Shown here: positions 1 through 7,631 of the stretch, piece after piece | How positions within the stretch are numbered: the stretch's first letter is position 1 | Layout: each line of letters begins with the position of its first letter | Source of the DNA: UBA4644 sp034933145 | GTDB lineage: Bacteria > Bacillota > Clostridia > Oscillospirales > Butyricicoccaceae | DNA: 26,534 bases | NCBI GenBank assembly: GCA_034933145.1 | Contig: JAYFOA010000027.1 | Location: forward strand, 1 to 26,534 | Reading direction: 5' to 3' | The notes under the pieces: model-generated | Database searches by the model: none | What the model was told of the DNA's origin: nothing | The model's input: only the letters and a program-made list of their open reading frames with translations | Position numbers and translations under genes: made by a program

Positions 1-1
1 G

Positions 2-3000
2 TTCCTGGACGCGGGAGGGGTTGCGGGCTTAATGTTAGGCGGGTCGATCTCGAACTGCACCGTTTCGGGAGCGATCAGCGGAAACTGTACGCTGACCGTA
101 AGCTCTAGCCGCGGAGTGGGGGGCATTGTCGGGTTATGCGATTCCATCACGATAGCCAACTGCACGTCCTCCGTCAATATCGCGGCGGGGGGCAGCGGCC
201 TGCCTGTCGGGGGCCTGGCGGGAGGCGTCGGCAGCGCCGATATCGCAAACTGCTCTGCCTCGGGGAGCATATCCGGTGCAGGCGTATGGTATGGGGGCGG
301 CCTGTGCGGAAACTCGAATGGAGGTACAATCTCCAACTGTTATGCCACCGGCGATGTCACCGGCAGTACCTATTCGGACGTGGGCGGCCTGATCGGAGTC
401 AGCTATGCCAATGTGACAAACTGCTTTTCTACGGGAAATGTGTCGGGCGAAGATAGTGTGGGCGGCTTTATCGGCGTCGGCAGAGGCGGCAATATCAGCA
501 ACTGCTTTTCTACGGGAAACGCGACGTCGGCAGGAGTCGTCGGCGGATTTGTCGGAGAGAGTGCCTATGACGGCTTAAACAGCGTCACCAACTGCTATGC
601 CGCGGGTGACATCACGACGACTCAAACCAACGTCATCAACCAAGCTGCCGGCGGTCTGATAGGTTATATGGACACAGGCAAGTGCACGGTCATCACGAAC
701 GCCTATTGGAACAGGGACGCATTGCAGACCGTAGGCGGCACGGCGCGCGCCTCGGACGCCAGGGTCGGCATAGACTGTACGACGGACGTTTCGACGGCAA
801 AATCCTGGGACGAGATGACCGATACGGCGTTTGTCGCCCTGCTGAACGTGAACAAGGGGGACGCGGGGAGCTGGACGTCGGTTTGCGGACTGAACGGTGG
901 GTATCCCTATCTTGAGGGACAGTGTTTTCCGATGCCTCCCGTCACCTATACCGTCACTTTTTACAGTGACGACGGCGTCGTCTATAAAGTGATCGACGTG
1001 GCCGCGGACGGCACGGCTGCAGCGCCCGGAACAACGCCTACAAAAGCCCTCGATAATTTTGCGGGCTGGTATACCGCCGGCGATGGTTCCGGCACGGTGT
1101 TTGACTTTGGCACGGCCATCACGGAAAATACCCAGATCTATGCCACCTGGACACCGAAGCCGACCTATTCGGTCACCTATGACCTGAACGGCGGCACCGG
1201 GACGGTGCCGGAGGATAAAAATACTTATGTGGAAGGCAACCCGGTCATTTTGGCCTCCGGCAGCGGCCTTACCGGAGATGCCTCCATTTTCGCGGGTTGG
1301 ACGCTGTCCGCGGACGGGAGCGGGACGCTTTATGCAGCCGGCGCGACTTATACCATGGGCAGCTCCGCGGTTGTATTCCATGCGAAATGGACACCTGCCT
1401 ATACGGTGACCTATGATCCGAATGGCGGTACCGGCACCGCGCCGGTTGACAATCAGCTGTATACGCACTATCAGCACGTTATCCTCGCCTCCGGCAGCGG
1501 CTTGAGCAAAGCCGCGTCCAGATTTATGGGATGGACGGAGAACGGCAGCGTTAACGTCCTTGCGCCCGGCATTATGTATTCAATGGGCGCGGCCAATGTG
1601 ACATTCCATGCAAAATGGCAGACGACGTATACGGTGACCTATGACCTAAACGGTGGCACCGGGACGTTACCGGTGGACAGCTACACCTATATAACGGGCG
1701 AAAAAGTCACGCTGGCCTCCGGTGACACGCTGACAAACGGGAGCTTTCATTTCGGAGGCTGGATCGATCAAAGCGGCGATCTCTATGACCCGGAGAATGA
1801 CTCCTACTGGATGTACAGCGAGAATGTTACCTTCCGCGCAAGGTGGACTGATTATTGGACGGATGAGGGGAATGTGGCGGCCGCCGCCCCCAGCCTGGAT
1901 GCGGACACAAACACCTATACCATTGAAAATGCCGCGCAGTTGGCCTGGGTGGCGGTGCAGGTCGAACAGGGCTTTGACTTCGCGGGCTATACGATTAAAA
2001 TTGCAGAAGACGTCTCCGCTATAGACCTATCAGCGCATAATTGGGAGCCGATCGGAAATAATATGTGTTTTTGCGGCAATTTCGACGGCAATAACAAGAA
2101 GATCGTAAACCTGAGAATCGGAACCGCTGAGACGCCTGATACGGAGCTTGAGGAATTAGGTCTTTTCGGCTGGACACAGGGTTCGTCTATCAGAAACGTA
2201 TGCCTCGAGAGCGTGGCAATCTATTCATCGGCTGACTACTCGGATATCGGCGGCCTCGCCGGTTATGCTGAGTCCAGCGCTTTCTCAAACTGCTCTGTTT
2301 CGGGCGTTGTATCGGGCGGATACGGAACCTGGGCAGGCGGCCTCTTGGGGGACGGTTATCATTGTTCCATCTCAGGCTGCCGCGCCGCGGTGGACGTTAC
2401 AGGCGGCCCTGAATCCTGTGTCGGTGGTTTAGGGAACGGCGACGGGGATATCACGGTTCTGGACTCCTGCGCCACGGGCAGCGTTTCGGGCGGCGACATG
2501 TCCGACGTGGGCGGTTTGCTTGGATATATATATAGCGGCGTTGTGACAAACAGCTATGCCACGGGGGATACGGCAGGCGGAGCGGAGGCTTCCTATGTCG
2601 GCGGCTTTATCGGATATAACGACGGCACGGACTGCCAAATTTCGTACGGATACTGGAATTCGGATGCGCGCCAGACCATAGGCGGGACGGCGGCTGTTTA
2701 CAAAGTGGGTATCGGATACGGACCGGGTAAGGAATCCCTCTCGCCCAAAACCTCCGAAGACGTGAAAACAAGCGATTTTGCGGCCCTCCTCGAGGCAAAT
2801 AAGAATGAGGGCACGGCTGGTGCGTGGTCTGTTATATCCGGGGTGAACAGCGGGTGCCCCGTTCTGGCCAACACAGTGACCTTCGATAAAAACGGCGGAG
2901 ATACGGACGCGGCCCCTGCGACACTGGCCGTGGCCTTCGGCTCAAATGTGGGTACCTTACCCGATGCTCCCGCGAGGAGCGGCTATACGTTCAGCGGCTG

Positions 3001-4333
3001 GAATTCAGCGGCGGACGGCAGCGGCACCGCCTTTACTGCCGATACTGCGGTGACAGCTGATGTGACCGTGTTCGCACATTGGACGGTGATTACAGGTGGC
3101 AATACAACATCAACAGGTTCGGAAAGTACGGTCACGACCCGGCACGATGGTCGAGTCAGCACCAGCTCAACACAGGTGACTGCAGGTACCGGCACGTCGT
3201 CAGGCACGGCCTCAGCTTCGGTGGACACCGACACCATGGCAGCATTGACCGAACAGGTGGAATTGAGTGAGACCGCCGGACAGAGAGCTGTCGCGGAGAT
3301 CAATGTGTCCTCTGCTTCGGGTTCTCGGGCGGTTGACCTGCATATTCCCAAAACCGCGTTTGATAATCTGACGGACAAGACTGATGCCGATATCAGAGTT
3401 GGCACCGGGCTTGGAACCATAACCTTCAGCGCCAGGGCGGCCGATGCTATAAGCGGATCGGCTGCGGCAGGAGATATTACCGTCAGCATCACGCGGGTGG
3501 ATTCAAGTGCGCTGTCTGATGAACTTCAGAACAAAGTAGGGGACCGGCCGGTCTATGATTTCTCCGTAAGCGCAGGAAACACCAGAATATCCGGTTTTAA
3601 CGACGGCAGCGTGCAGGTGAGCATTCCATATACCCTCAGACCGGGAGAAAACAGAAATGCCATTATCGTGTATTATATCGACGGTAACGGCGACCTCCAA
3701 ACGGTCAGAGGCCGGTATGACGCCACCAGCGGGACGGTCGTCTTTACCACTACCCATTTTTCGCAGTACATGATCGGCTATCATGAAGTCGTTTTCAGTG
3801 ATGTGGAGGACGACGCATGGTACGCCGAGGCGGTCGGGTTTATTTCGGCAAGAGGCATAACCACAGGGACGGATGAGAGCCACTACACGCCTCAGGGCCT
3901 GTTGACACGGGGACAGTTCATGACAATGGTGATGCGAGCTTGTGGCATAGAGCCTGACGCAAACGGAACGGACAATTTTGCTGATGCCGGAAACACCTAC
4001 TATACCGGTTATCTTGCGGCAGCAAAGCATCTGGGCATTTCCGCCGGCGTGGGAGACAACAGATTTGCCCCGGATGAGGTCATTTCCCGTCAGCAGATGT
4101 TCACGCTGCTCTATAACACGCTCAAAGTGACGAACCAGCTGCCCGAGGAAGATAACGATATTACGATTTCCGCCTTCGCGGACAGCGACTGTGTTGCTTC
4201 CTACGCGCAGGAAGCCATGGCTTATCTGGTGAAGACGGGCATGGTCAGCGGCAGCAACGGGCTTTTGCTCCCGTCTGAAACCACCACAAGGGCACAGATG
4301 GCTCAGGTGTTGTACAATCTGCTGACAAAGTAA
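2..4333 (+). CDS. SLH-domain surface protein with GLUG and InlB-type repeats (5' partial)
   Basis: The frame is open to the left edge, so the N-terminus and any signal peptide lie outside; residues here are counted from the ATG at 32. A first GLUG block (about residues 1-300) repeats the pattern VGGLIG...I-NC-A-G. InlB B (Flg_new) repeats follow at about 305-606, marked by YTVTYDLNGGTGT and FAGW...AKW. A second GLUG block (about 620-947) ends like the first: NAYWNRDALQTVGGTA in one, YGYWNSDARQTIGGTA in the other, so the whole block was duplicated. One more InlB repeat (about 949-1020), a Ser/Thr/Gly-rich linker, a conserved pre-SLH domain and three SLH domains (about 1252-1433) complete it. 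SLH domains bind pyruvylated secondary wall polymer, so this should be a cell-surface adhesin or scaffold; the ligand is unknown. The C-terminal 300 residues resemble those of the SLH protein at 16343-22564. A hairpin terminator follows. Confidence 0.95.
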   Translation, partial: FLDAGGVAGLMLGGSISNCTVSGAISGNCTLTVSSSRGVGGIVGLCDSITIANCTSSVNIAAGGSGLPVGGLAGGVGSADIANCSASGSISGAGVWYGGGLCGNSNGGTISNCYATGDVTGSTYSDVGGLIGVSYANVTNCFSTGNVSGEDSVGGFIGVGRGGNISNCFSTGNATSAGVVGGFVGESAYDGLNSVTNCYAAGDITTTQTNVINQAAGGLIGYMDTGKCTVITNAYWNRDALQTVGGTARASDARVGIDCTTDVSTAKSWDEMTDTAFVALLNVNKGDAGSWTSVCGLNGGYPYLEGQCFPMPPVTYTVTFYSDDGVVYKVIDVAADGTAAAPGTTPTKALDNFAGWYTAGDGSGTVFDFGTAITENTQIYATWTPKPTYSVTYDLNGGTGTVPEDKNTYVEGNPVILASGSGLTGDASIFAGWTLSADGSGTLYAAGATYTMGSSAVVFHAKWTPAYTVTYDPNGGTGTAPVDNQLYTHYQHVILASGSGLSKAASRFMGWTENGSVNVLAPGIMYSMGAANVTFHAKWQTTYTVTYDLNGGTGTLPVDSYTYITGEKVTLASGDTLTNGSFHFGGWIDQSGDLYDPENDSYWMYSENVTFRARWTDYWTDEGNVAAAAPSLDADTNTYTIENAAQLAWVAVQVEQGFDFAGYTIKIAEDVSAIDLSAHNWEPIGNNMCFCGNFDGNNKKIVNLRIGTAETPDTELEELGLFGWTQGSSIRNVCLESVAIYSSADYSDIGGLAGYAESSAFSNCSVSGVVSGGYGTWAGGLLGDGYHCSISGCRAAVDVTGGPESCVGGLGNGDGDITVLDSCATGSVSGGDMSDVGGLLGYIYSGVVTNSYATGDTAGGAEASYVGGFIGYNDGTDCQISYGYWNSDARQTIGGTAAVYKVGIGYGPGKESLSPKTSEDVKTSDFAALLEANKNEGTAGAWSVISGVNSGCPVLANTVTFDKNGGDTDAAPATLAVAFGSNVGTLPDAPARSGYTFSGWNSAADGSGTAFTADTAVTADVTVFAHWTVITGGNTTSTGSESTVTTRHDGRVSTSSTQVTAGTGTSSGTASASVDTDTMAALTEQVELSETAGQRAVAEINVSSASGSRAVDLHIPKTAFDNLTDKTDADIRVGTGLGTITFSARAADAISGSAAAGDITVSITRVDSSALSDELQNKVGDRPVYDFSVSAGNTRISGFNDGSVQVSIPYTLRPGENRNAIIVYYIDGNGDLQTVRGRYDATSGTVVFTTTHFSQYMIGYHEVVFSDVEDDAWYAEAVGFISARGITTGTDESHYTPQGLLTRGQFMTMVMRACGIEPDANGTDNFADAGNTYYTGYLAAAKHLGISAGVGDNRFAPDEVISRQQMFTLLYNTLKVTNQLPEEDNDITISAFADSDCVASYAQEAMAYLVKTGMVSGSNGLLLPSETTTRAQMAQVLYNLLTK
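947..1850 (+). repeat. Tandem InlB B / Flg_new-type repeats inside the SLH protein gene
   Basis: Four consecutive coding repeats of roughly 70-80 codons each begin near 947, 1167, 1400 and 1628. Each has a YTVTY-D/P-NGGTGT-like start, a central GW and an aromatic-W end (ATW, AKW, AKW, ARW). Repeats 2-4 are closer to each other than to the first. A fifth, separate copy lies at about 2877-3090. Confidence 0.85.
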
Positions 4334-4355
4334 CCGCAATATTTAATACATTGAC

Positions 4356-4403
4356 TTTCTGCCGCATCCCAGGGTTTCCTGTGAGGTGCGGCAGAAACTT
4401 TTA
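4356..4403 (+). terminator. Rho-independent terminator after the GLUG/SLH gene
   Basis: An 11-bp perfect stem (TTTCTGCCGCA at 4356-4366 with TGCGGCAGAAA at 4387-4397) has a 20-nt loop and is followed by CTTTTAT. It lies 22 bp after the stop codon of the SLH gene. Confidence 0.75.
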
Positions 4404-4428
4404 TAATCAGACAAGCAATGGCAGCAGC

Positions 4429-4683
4429 ATGGATGACATTCAGAATCTGTTTAGGGAAACGATTGCCAAGCTTATGGAGAATGGCCTTGACGCAGGCATG
4501 GGTGAGGAACTCGGCTACAGAAAATACGGCTACAAGAATAAAGATACAGGCAACAGCCGGAACGGGCATAGCACCAAGACCCTGCGCACCAGTTTTGGTA
4601 ACGTGGACATAGCCGTGCCCCGGGACGGGAATGGACAGTTTGAACCGCAGCTTCTGAGTGATCCTTATAACCGGCGGGCGTAA
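4429..4683 (+). pseudogene. IS256/mutator-family transposase, N-terminal remnant
   Basis: From the ATG at 4429 about 80 residues match the start of IS256-type (mutator, DDE) transposases: MDDIQNLFRETIAKL, then ELGYRKYGYKNKDTGNSRNG, KTLRTSFG and VPRDGNGQFEPQL. Family members are about 400 residues; this one breaks off after the FEPQL motif and reaches a stop five to seven codons later. The catalytic DDE domain is absent, so it cannot transpose on its own. Sequence in the same frame upstream of 4429 is unrelated, and there is no clear ribosome site. No matching inverted repeats were identified at either side. It marks an old insertion between the SLH gene and the kdp-like genes. Confidence 0.85.
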
Positions 4684-4699
4684 AGAACAGAGTATTTAA

Positions 4700-4990
4700 A
4701 AGTCCGCAAACCATTGGGCTTTTGGCGATAAGAATGTAACTCCGCTAAACAACTATACGGCTGGCAAGTATGGAGTCCATCCTGTGCGCCAGGGCCATTG
4801 AAAACAGCTGCTATGTGATCGCCTCCGACCAGGTCGGAAAAAAGTGAGACGACCCTACCTATGGCCGTTCCCTGATTATTGATCCGTGGGGCAATATTAT
4901 TGCGAAAGCGCCGGATAGCCCCTGCGTCCCATTACCGCCGAGGTTGATTTAGACTATCGGATGAGGATGAAACGGCAGGTTATCACGTGA
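4700..4990 (+). pseudogene. Nitrilase / carbon-nitrogen hydrolase remnant
   Basis: Broken pieces of a nitrilase-superfamily protein are spread over changing frames. Codons from 4703 read NHWAFGDKN...AGKYGV, like the FGD...FGKIGV stretch before the catalytic Cys. Another frame from 4761 reads ILCARAIENSCYVIASDQVG, the conserved region after the active site, then an in-frame TGA, then YGRSLIIDPWGNIIAKAP. A further shift gives ITAEVDLDYRMRMKRQ, the usual C-terminal end, with TGA at 4988-4990. The segment with the catalytic Cys and its surroundings is deleted. With one nonsense codon, at least one frameshift and one deletion, it is a dead gene. Its original substrate cannot be told. Confidence 0.75.
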
Positions 4991-5026
4991 TGGCTGTTAG
5001 CAAGAAATAGTCTGTAATAGACAATG

Positions 5027-5066
5027 AAAGCCCTTAACTGTGGATTCTCACGGTTAAGGGCTTTTG
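5027..5066 (+). terminator. Hairpin terminator, possibly bidirectional
   Basis: AAAGCCCTTAAC pairs with GTTAAGGGCTTT across a short loop. On the + strand a T-rich tail follows (CTTTTGGTCGTCTTTTT). It sits 37 bp past the nitrilase remnant and about 120 bp beyond the stop of the minus-strand response regulator, so it could serve both directions. Confidence 0.7.
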
Positions 5067-5183
5067 GTCGTCTTTTTGTATTTTGCGTTCTGTCTTCATC
5101 AAAGCTGACACAAAGAATACATCTTTGCCTTTGTTGCTTTCATAGATGAAATCTCATAATGGCTTATTTATGTAATGCGAATG

Positions 5184-5894
5184 CTATGCGCGCTCGGCCA
5201 TGCGGTAGCCAACGCCGATCTCCGTTAAAATATACTGCGGTGACATGTTATCGCGCTCGATCTTGCGTCGGATATTCGACATGTTGACGCGCAGGATGCA
5301 ATTGTCGTCGCTGCCAGCATACGGCCCCCAAATTCGCTCAAGGAGGTATCCATAAGTCAGAACTCGGCCCGGCTGGCGTGCGAGCGCCTCTACAATGCGG
5401 TATTCCACCTGCGTCAGCCGCACAGTGTCGCCTCCAACGGTGACGGTGCGGCGCGAAAAATCGATACAGAACTCGCCGACGGAATAGCTGTCGTCCGGCG
5501 GCAAGTCGGTCGCGCTGTTGCGCCGCACGACGGCGCGCATCCGCGCCAGCAGTTCAGGTGCGGAAAATGGTTTCATGATATAATCATCCGCACCGTTGTC
5601 GAGTGCATCAACCTTATCGCGCTCCGTGATACGAGCCGAGACGACGATGATTGGGGTCTTCGTCCATTTACGCAACTCGCGGATCAGCTCCGCGCCGTTC
5701 ATATCAGGTAGGCCGAGATCAAGCAGGATTAGGTCGGGCATCTGCGAGGCGATGATGGTGCGTGCCGCCGCGCCGGTCTGCGCGGCGAGGACGCGATAGC
5801 CGTTGGCAGAGAGTACCTTTTCCAGTACGCGCAGGATGTATCCCTCATCCTCGACGATCAGCACGGCATCTTTGATGTCATTGATGTTACTCAT
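5184..5894 (-). CDS. kdpE: KdpE-like OmpR/PhoB-family response regulator
   Basis: 236 residues. The receiver domain (about 8-122) has the acidic pocket E15/D16, phospho-acceptor D59 in LILLDLGLPD, S86 and K108 in MKPF. The winged-helix DNA-binding domain (about 140-234) shows LTQVEYRIVEALARQPGRVL and the terminal VGYRM typical of KdpE. The ATG at 5894 was chosen because an AAGGAAG ribosome site precedes it; the frame stays open further upstream but only inside the kinase gene. The start overlaps the kinase stop by 8 bp, so the pair is translationally coupled. KdpE normally activates the kdpFABC potassium pump; no such genes are in this window, so the target here is open. The divergent peptide-importer operon is the nearest candidate (inference). 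Confidence 0.95.
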   Translation of the reverse strand: MSNINDIKDAVLIVEDEGYILRVLEKVLSANGYRVLAAQTGAAARTIIASQMPDLILLDLGLPDMNGAELIRELRKWTKTPIIVVSARITERDKVDALDNGADDYIMKPFSAPELLARMRAVVRRNSATDLPPDDSYSVGEFCIDFSRRTVTVGGDTVRLTQVEYRIVEALARQPGRVLTYGYLLERIWGPYAGSDDNCILRVNMSNIRRKIERDNMSPQYILTEIGVGYRMAERA

Positions 5895-7419
5895 GTTCTT
5901 CTTCCTTTGGTAGTGTAAATGTAAAGACCGCACCGCCAGAGGGGTCGTTTCCGGCCTCAATCGTCCCGCCGTGCGCCGCGACGACACTGTGGCAGATCGA
6001 GAGGCCAAGGCCCATCCCGTGATGCGAATCACCCGCGCGTAATGTGGCAGGGGAGAAGGGGTCGCCGAGCCGTTCCTCCGAAAGTCCGTGCCCGTAATCG
6101 CGTACGGTGAAAGCCACCGCATGCGGACGGTCCTCCGCTATCACGTCAATCACGCGCTCCGGGCCGGAATATTTGGCTGCATTCTCAATGAGGTTCATCA
6201 GCACCTGCATGATGAGCGTCGCGTCCATCGGAACCATCAGAAACTTGCCCGGCTCACGGATGTGCACCTGAAGCATCGGGAAGCGCTTGTGTGTGCGCTC
6301 GAGCACGGCAGAGAGCACCTCCTCGATGGGTTCGGGCTTTTTGTGGAGCTTGGGCCCGCTCGAACCGACGCGCGTGACCGAGAGTAGATTTTCAACCATC
6401 CGCAACAGCCATGCCGCTTCTTCACCGATACTGTCGACAAGCGTGCGGCGGTCCGCCGCGTCGAGCGTCACGTCATCGTCGCTTAACGCTGTACAGGCAC
6501 CAATGATCCCAGTTAACGGTGTGCGGAAGTCATGCGAGATGGCACGTAGAAAGTCAGTGCGGATGTGCTCGAGCTCCTTCTCCATCAGAATGCTCTGCTG
6601 CTGGCGGAACAGCCGCTGATTGTCGAGTGCAACGCCAACGCGGACAAGGATCATTTCAACAGTCTCGATCAGATATCCGTCAGGCGGAGCGGTCCAATCA
6701 CAGAGCAAGCCGACGACGGCCAGCGTCGCACTGCCAGAGTGCACCGGCAGATAGAGAAATGCGCTCTCGCGGCACTGCCCTGTGCCAAAGCCCGCCTGTT
6801 TACCCGAGGAAAACGCAGCATACGCCGCCCTGTCCTCTGTCGGGTAGCAAATCAGGCCGTCGGGATAGCGCTGTACGCACTGCGGTACTCCACCCGGAAA
6901 AACGTAGAAGATCGAGGGACGCCTCGTGACATCGTAGAGATGGCGCAGCGTCAGTCGACAGAGCAGTACCTCGCTGCTCGCGGTCAGCAGATGGGTGCTG
7001 ATGTCAGATAGCTGTTTTTCGCGCGTGGCCTGCTCCGCGTGGGTAAGCTGCTGCTCGCGCATGCGGCTGGAAAGCCGCCCGGCCGCATAGGCCGCGAATA
7101 AGACGCAGCCGCTGCCGAGCGCCAGGGCCGCTGGATCGCTGCCGCGCAGTACGTGCGCGAACAGGCACAGAAAATCATACAGCATCACCGAGCTCAGCGC
7201 GATACCCAGGCTCCAGCGTACGCCGCTTCCGCGTGCGACTATTAGGATAAGTGCGGGTGCGAGGAGCGTAAGGCCGAGCAGTATATTCTCCAGCAGTATC
7301 TGCGCAGTCAGAAAAGCCAGCACTGTGGCAATTGCCGCAAGTACCAGCAGCCGTAGATTTTGATCAAAGCTCCTAGAGACGCCGCGTGTCATTCGGGTGA
7401 TTGTCACATGTCTTTTCAT
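5887..7419 (-). CDS. KdpD-like sensor histidine kinase lacking the N-terminal KdpD/Usp modules
   Basis: 510 residues, against about 900 for full KdpD. It begins directly with the four-helix membrane domain (DUF4118-like, about residues 22-117). A GAF-like region (about 135-265) follows, then HisKA with H296 in AISHDFRTPLTG, and HATPase with the N box around N409/N413 (MNLIENAAKYS), G1 DYGHG (441-445) and G2 GMGLGLS (468-474). All kinase motifs are intact, so it should phosphorylate the downstream regulator. The missing cytoplasmic N-terminal part normally holds the KdpD Walker-A segment and the Usp domain, so the signal is likely different. The start at 7419 has no good ribosome site; a good promoter ends only a few bases upstream, so the message may be leaderless or begin at a later Met (7392). 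Confidence 0.93.
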   Translation of the reverse strand: MKRHVTITRMTRGVSRSFDQNLRLLVLAAIATVLAFLTAQILLENILLGLTLLAPALILIVARGSGVRWSLGIALSSVMLYDFLCLFAHVLRGSDPAALALGSGCVLFAAYAAGRLSSRMREQQLTHAEQATREKQLSDISTHLLTASSEVLLCRLTLRHLYDVTRRPSIFYVFPGGVPQCVQRYPDGLICYPTEDRAAYAAFSSGKQAGFGTGQCRESAFLYLPVHSGSATLAVVGLLCDWTAPPDGYLIETVEMILVRVGVALDNQRLFRQQQSILMEKELEHIRTDFLRAISHDFRTPLTGIIGACTALSDDDVTLDAADRRTLVDSIGEEAAWLLRMVENLLSVTRVGSSGPKLHKKPEPIEEVLSAVLERTHKRFPMLQVHIREPGKFLMVPMDATLIMQVLMNLIENAAKYSGPERVIDVIAEDRPHAVAFTVRDYGHGLSEERLGDPFSPATLRAGDSHHGMGLGLSICHSVVAAHGGTIEAGNDPSGGAVFTFTLPKEEEHE

Positions 7420-7426
7420 ACAGAAA

Positions 7427-7454
7427 ATTATACATCTTCCGCACCAAAAAGCAA
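7427..7454 (-). promoter_or_regulatory. Candidate sigma-A promoter for the kinase/regulator pair
   Basis: On the minus strand TTGCTT (7454-7449), a 16-bp spacer and a perfect TATAAT (7432-7427). The expected transcription start is about 7420, almost on the annotated ATG at 7419. Confidence 0.6.
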
Positions 7455-7469
7455 CTTGTCGCCCATCGT

Positions 7470-7483
7470 ATTCTGGACAGAAT
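7470..7483. promoter_or_regulatory. Short palindrome in the kinase / binding-protein divergent region
   Basis: ATTCTG-GA-CAGAAT is a perfect 6-2-6 inverted repeat between the two divergent promoters. It is a possible binding site for the response regulator or another factor; this rests on position and symmetry only. Confidence 0.3.
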
Positions 7484-7538
7484 ACCTAGTTTGACACGAA
7501 TTTGCCGTTAAAGAAATGTTAAGGATGACGGAAAAGCC

Positions 7539-7567
7539 TTGCTTGCCATAATGCCCAAAGATAGAAT
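7539..7567 (+). promoter_or_regulatory. Candidate sigma-A promoter for the peptide-importer operon
   Basis: TTGCTT (7539-7544), 17-bp spacer, TAGAAT (7562-7567). This gives a leader of about 58 nt before the ATG at 7632, with a GAGGAGG ribosome site. A TTGACA at 7491 was also seen but lacks a fitting -10. Confidence 0.55.
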
Positions 7568-7631
7568 GAATATAACATAACACGACGTAACGTACCAGTC
7601 CACATGAAAAAAATGAAGAGGAGGAAACAAA

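Noticed and set aside
575..1477. 300-codon open frame on the minus strand
   Set aside because: It lies opposite the GLUG/InlB coding region, whose repeat structure is unmistakable; the antisense frame has biased composition and no recognisable domain or ribosome site.
947..1850. Regularly spaced repeats as a CRISPR array
   Set aside because: The repeats are 70-80 codon protein repeats (InlB type) in an open frame, with no short identical DNA repeats or spacers.
5887..6122. Upstream extension of the KdpE-like reading frame
   Set aside because: The extra 76 codons fall inside the kinase gene, are of low-complexity shadow type, and the ATG at 5894 has a good ribosome site.
7491..7520. TTGACA as -35 of the importer promoter
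   Set aside because: No acceptable -10 at 16-18 bp; TTGCTT-N17-TAGAAT at 7539-7567 fits much better.
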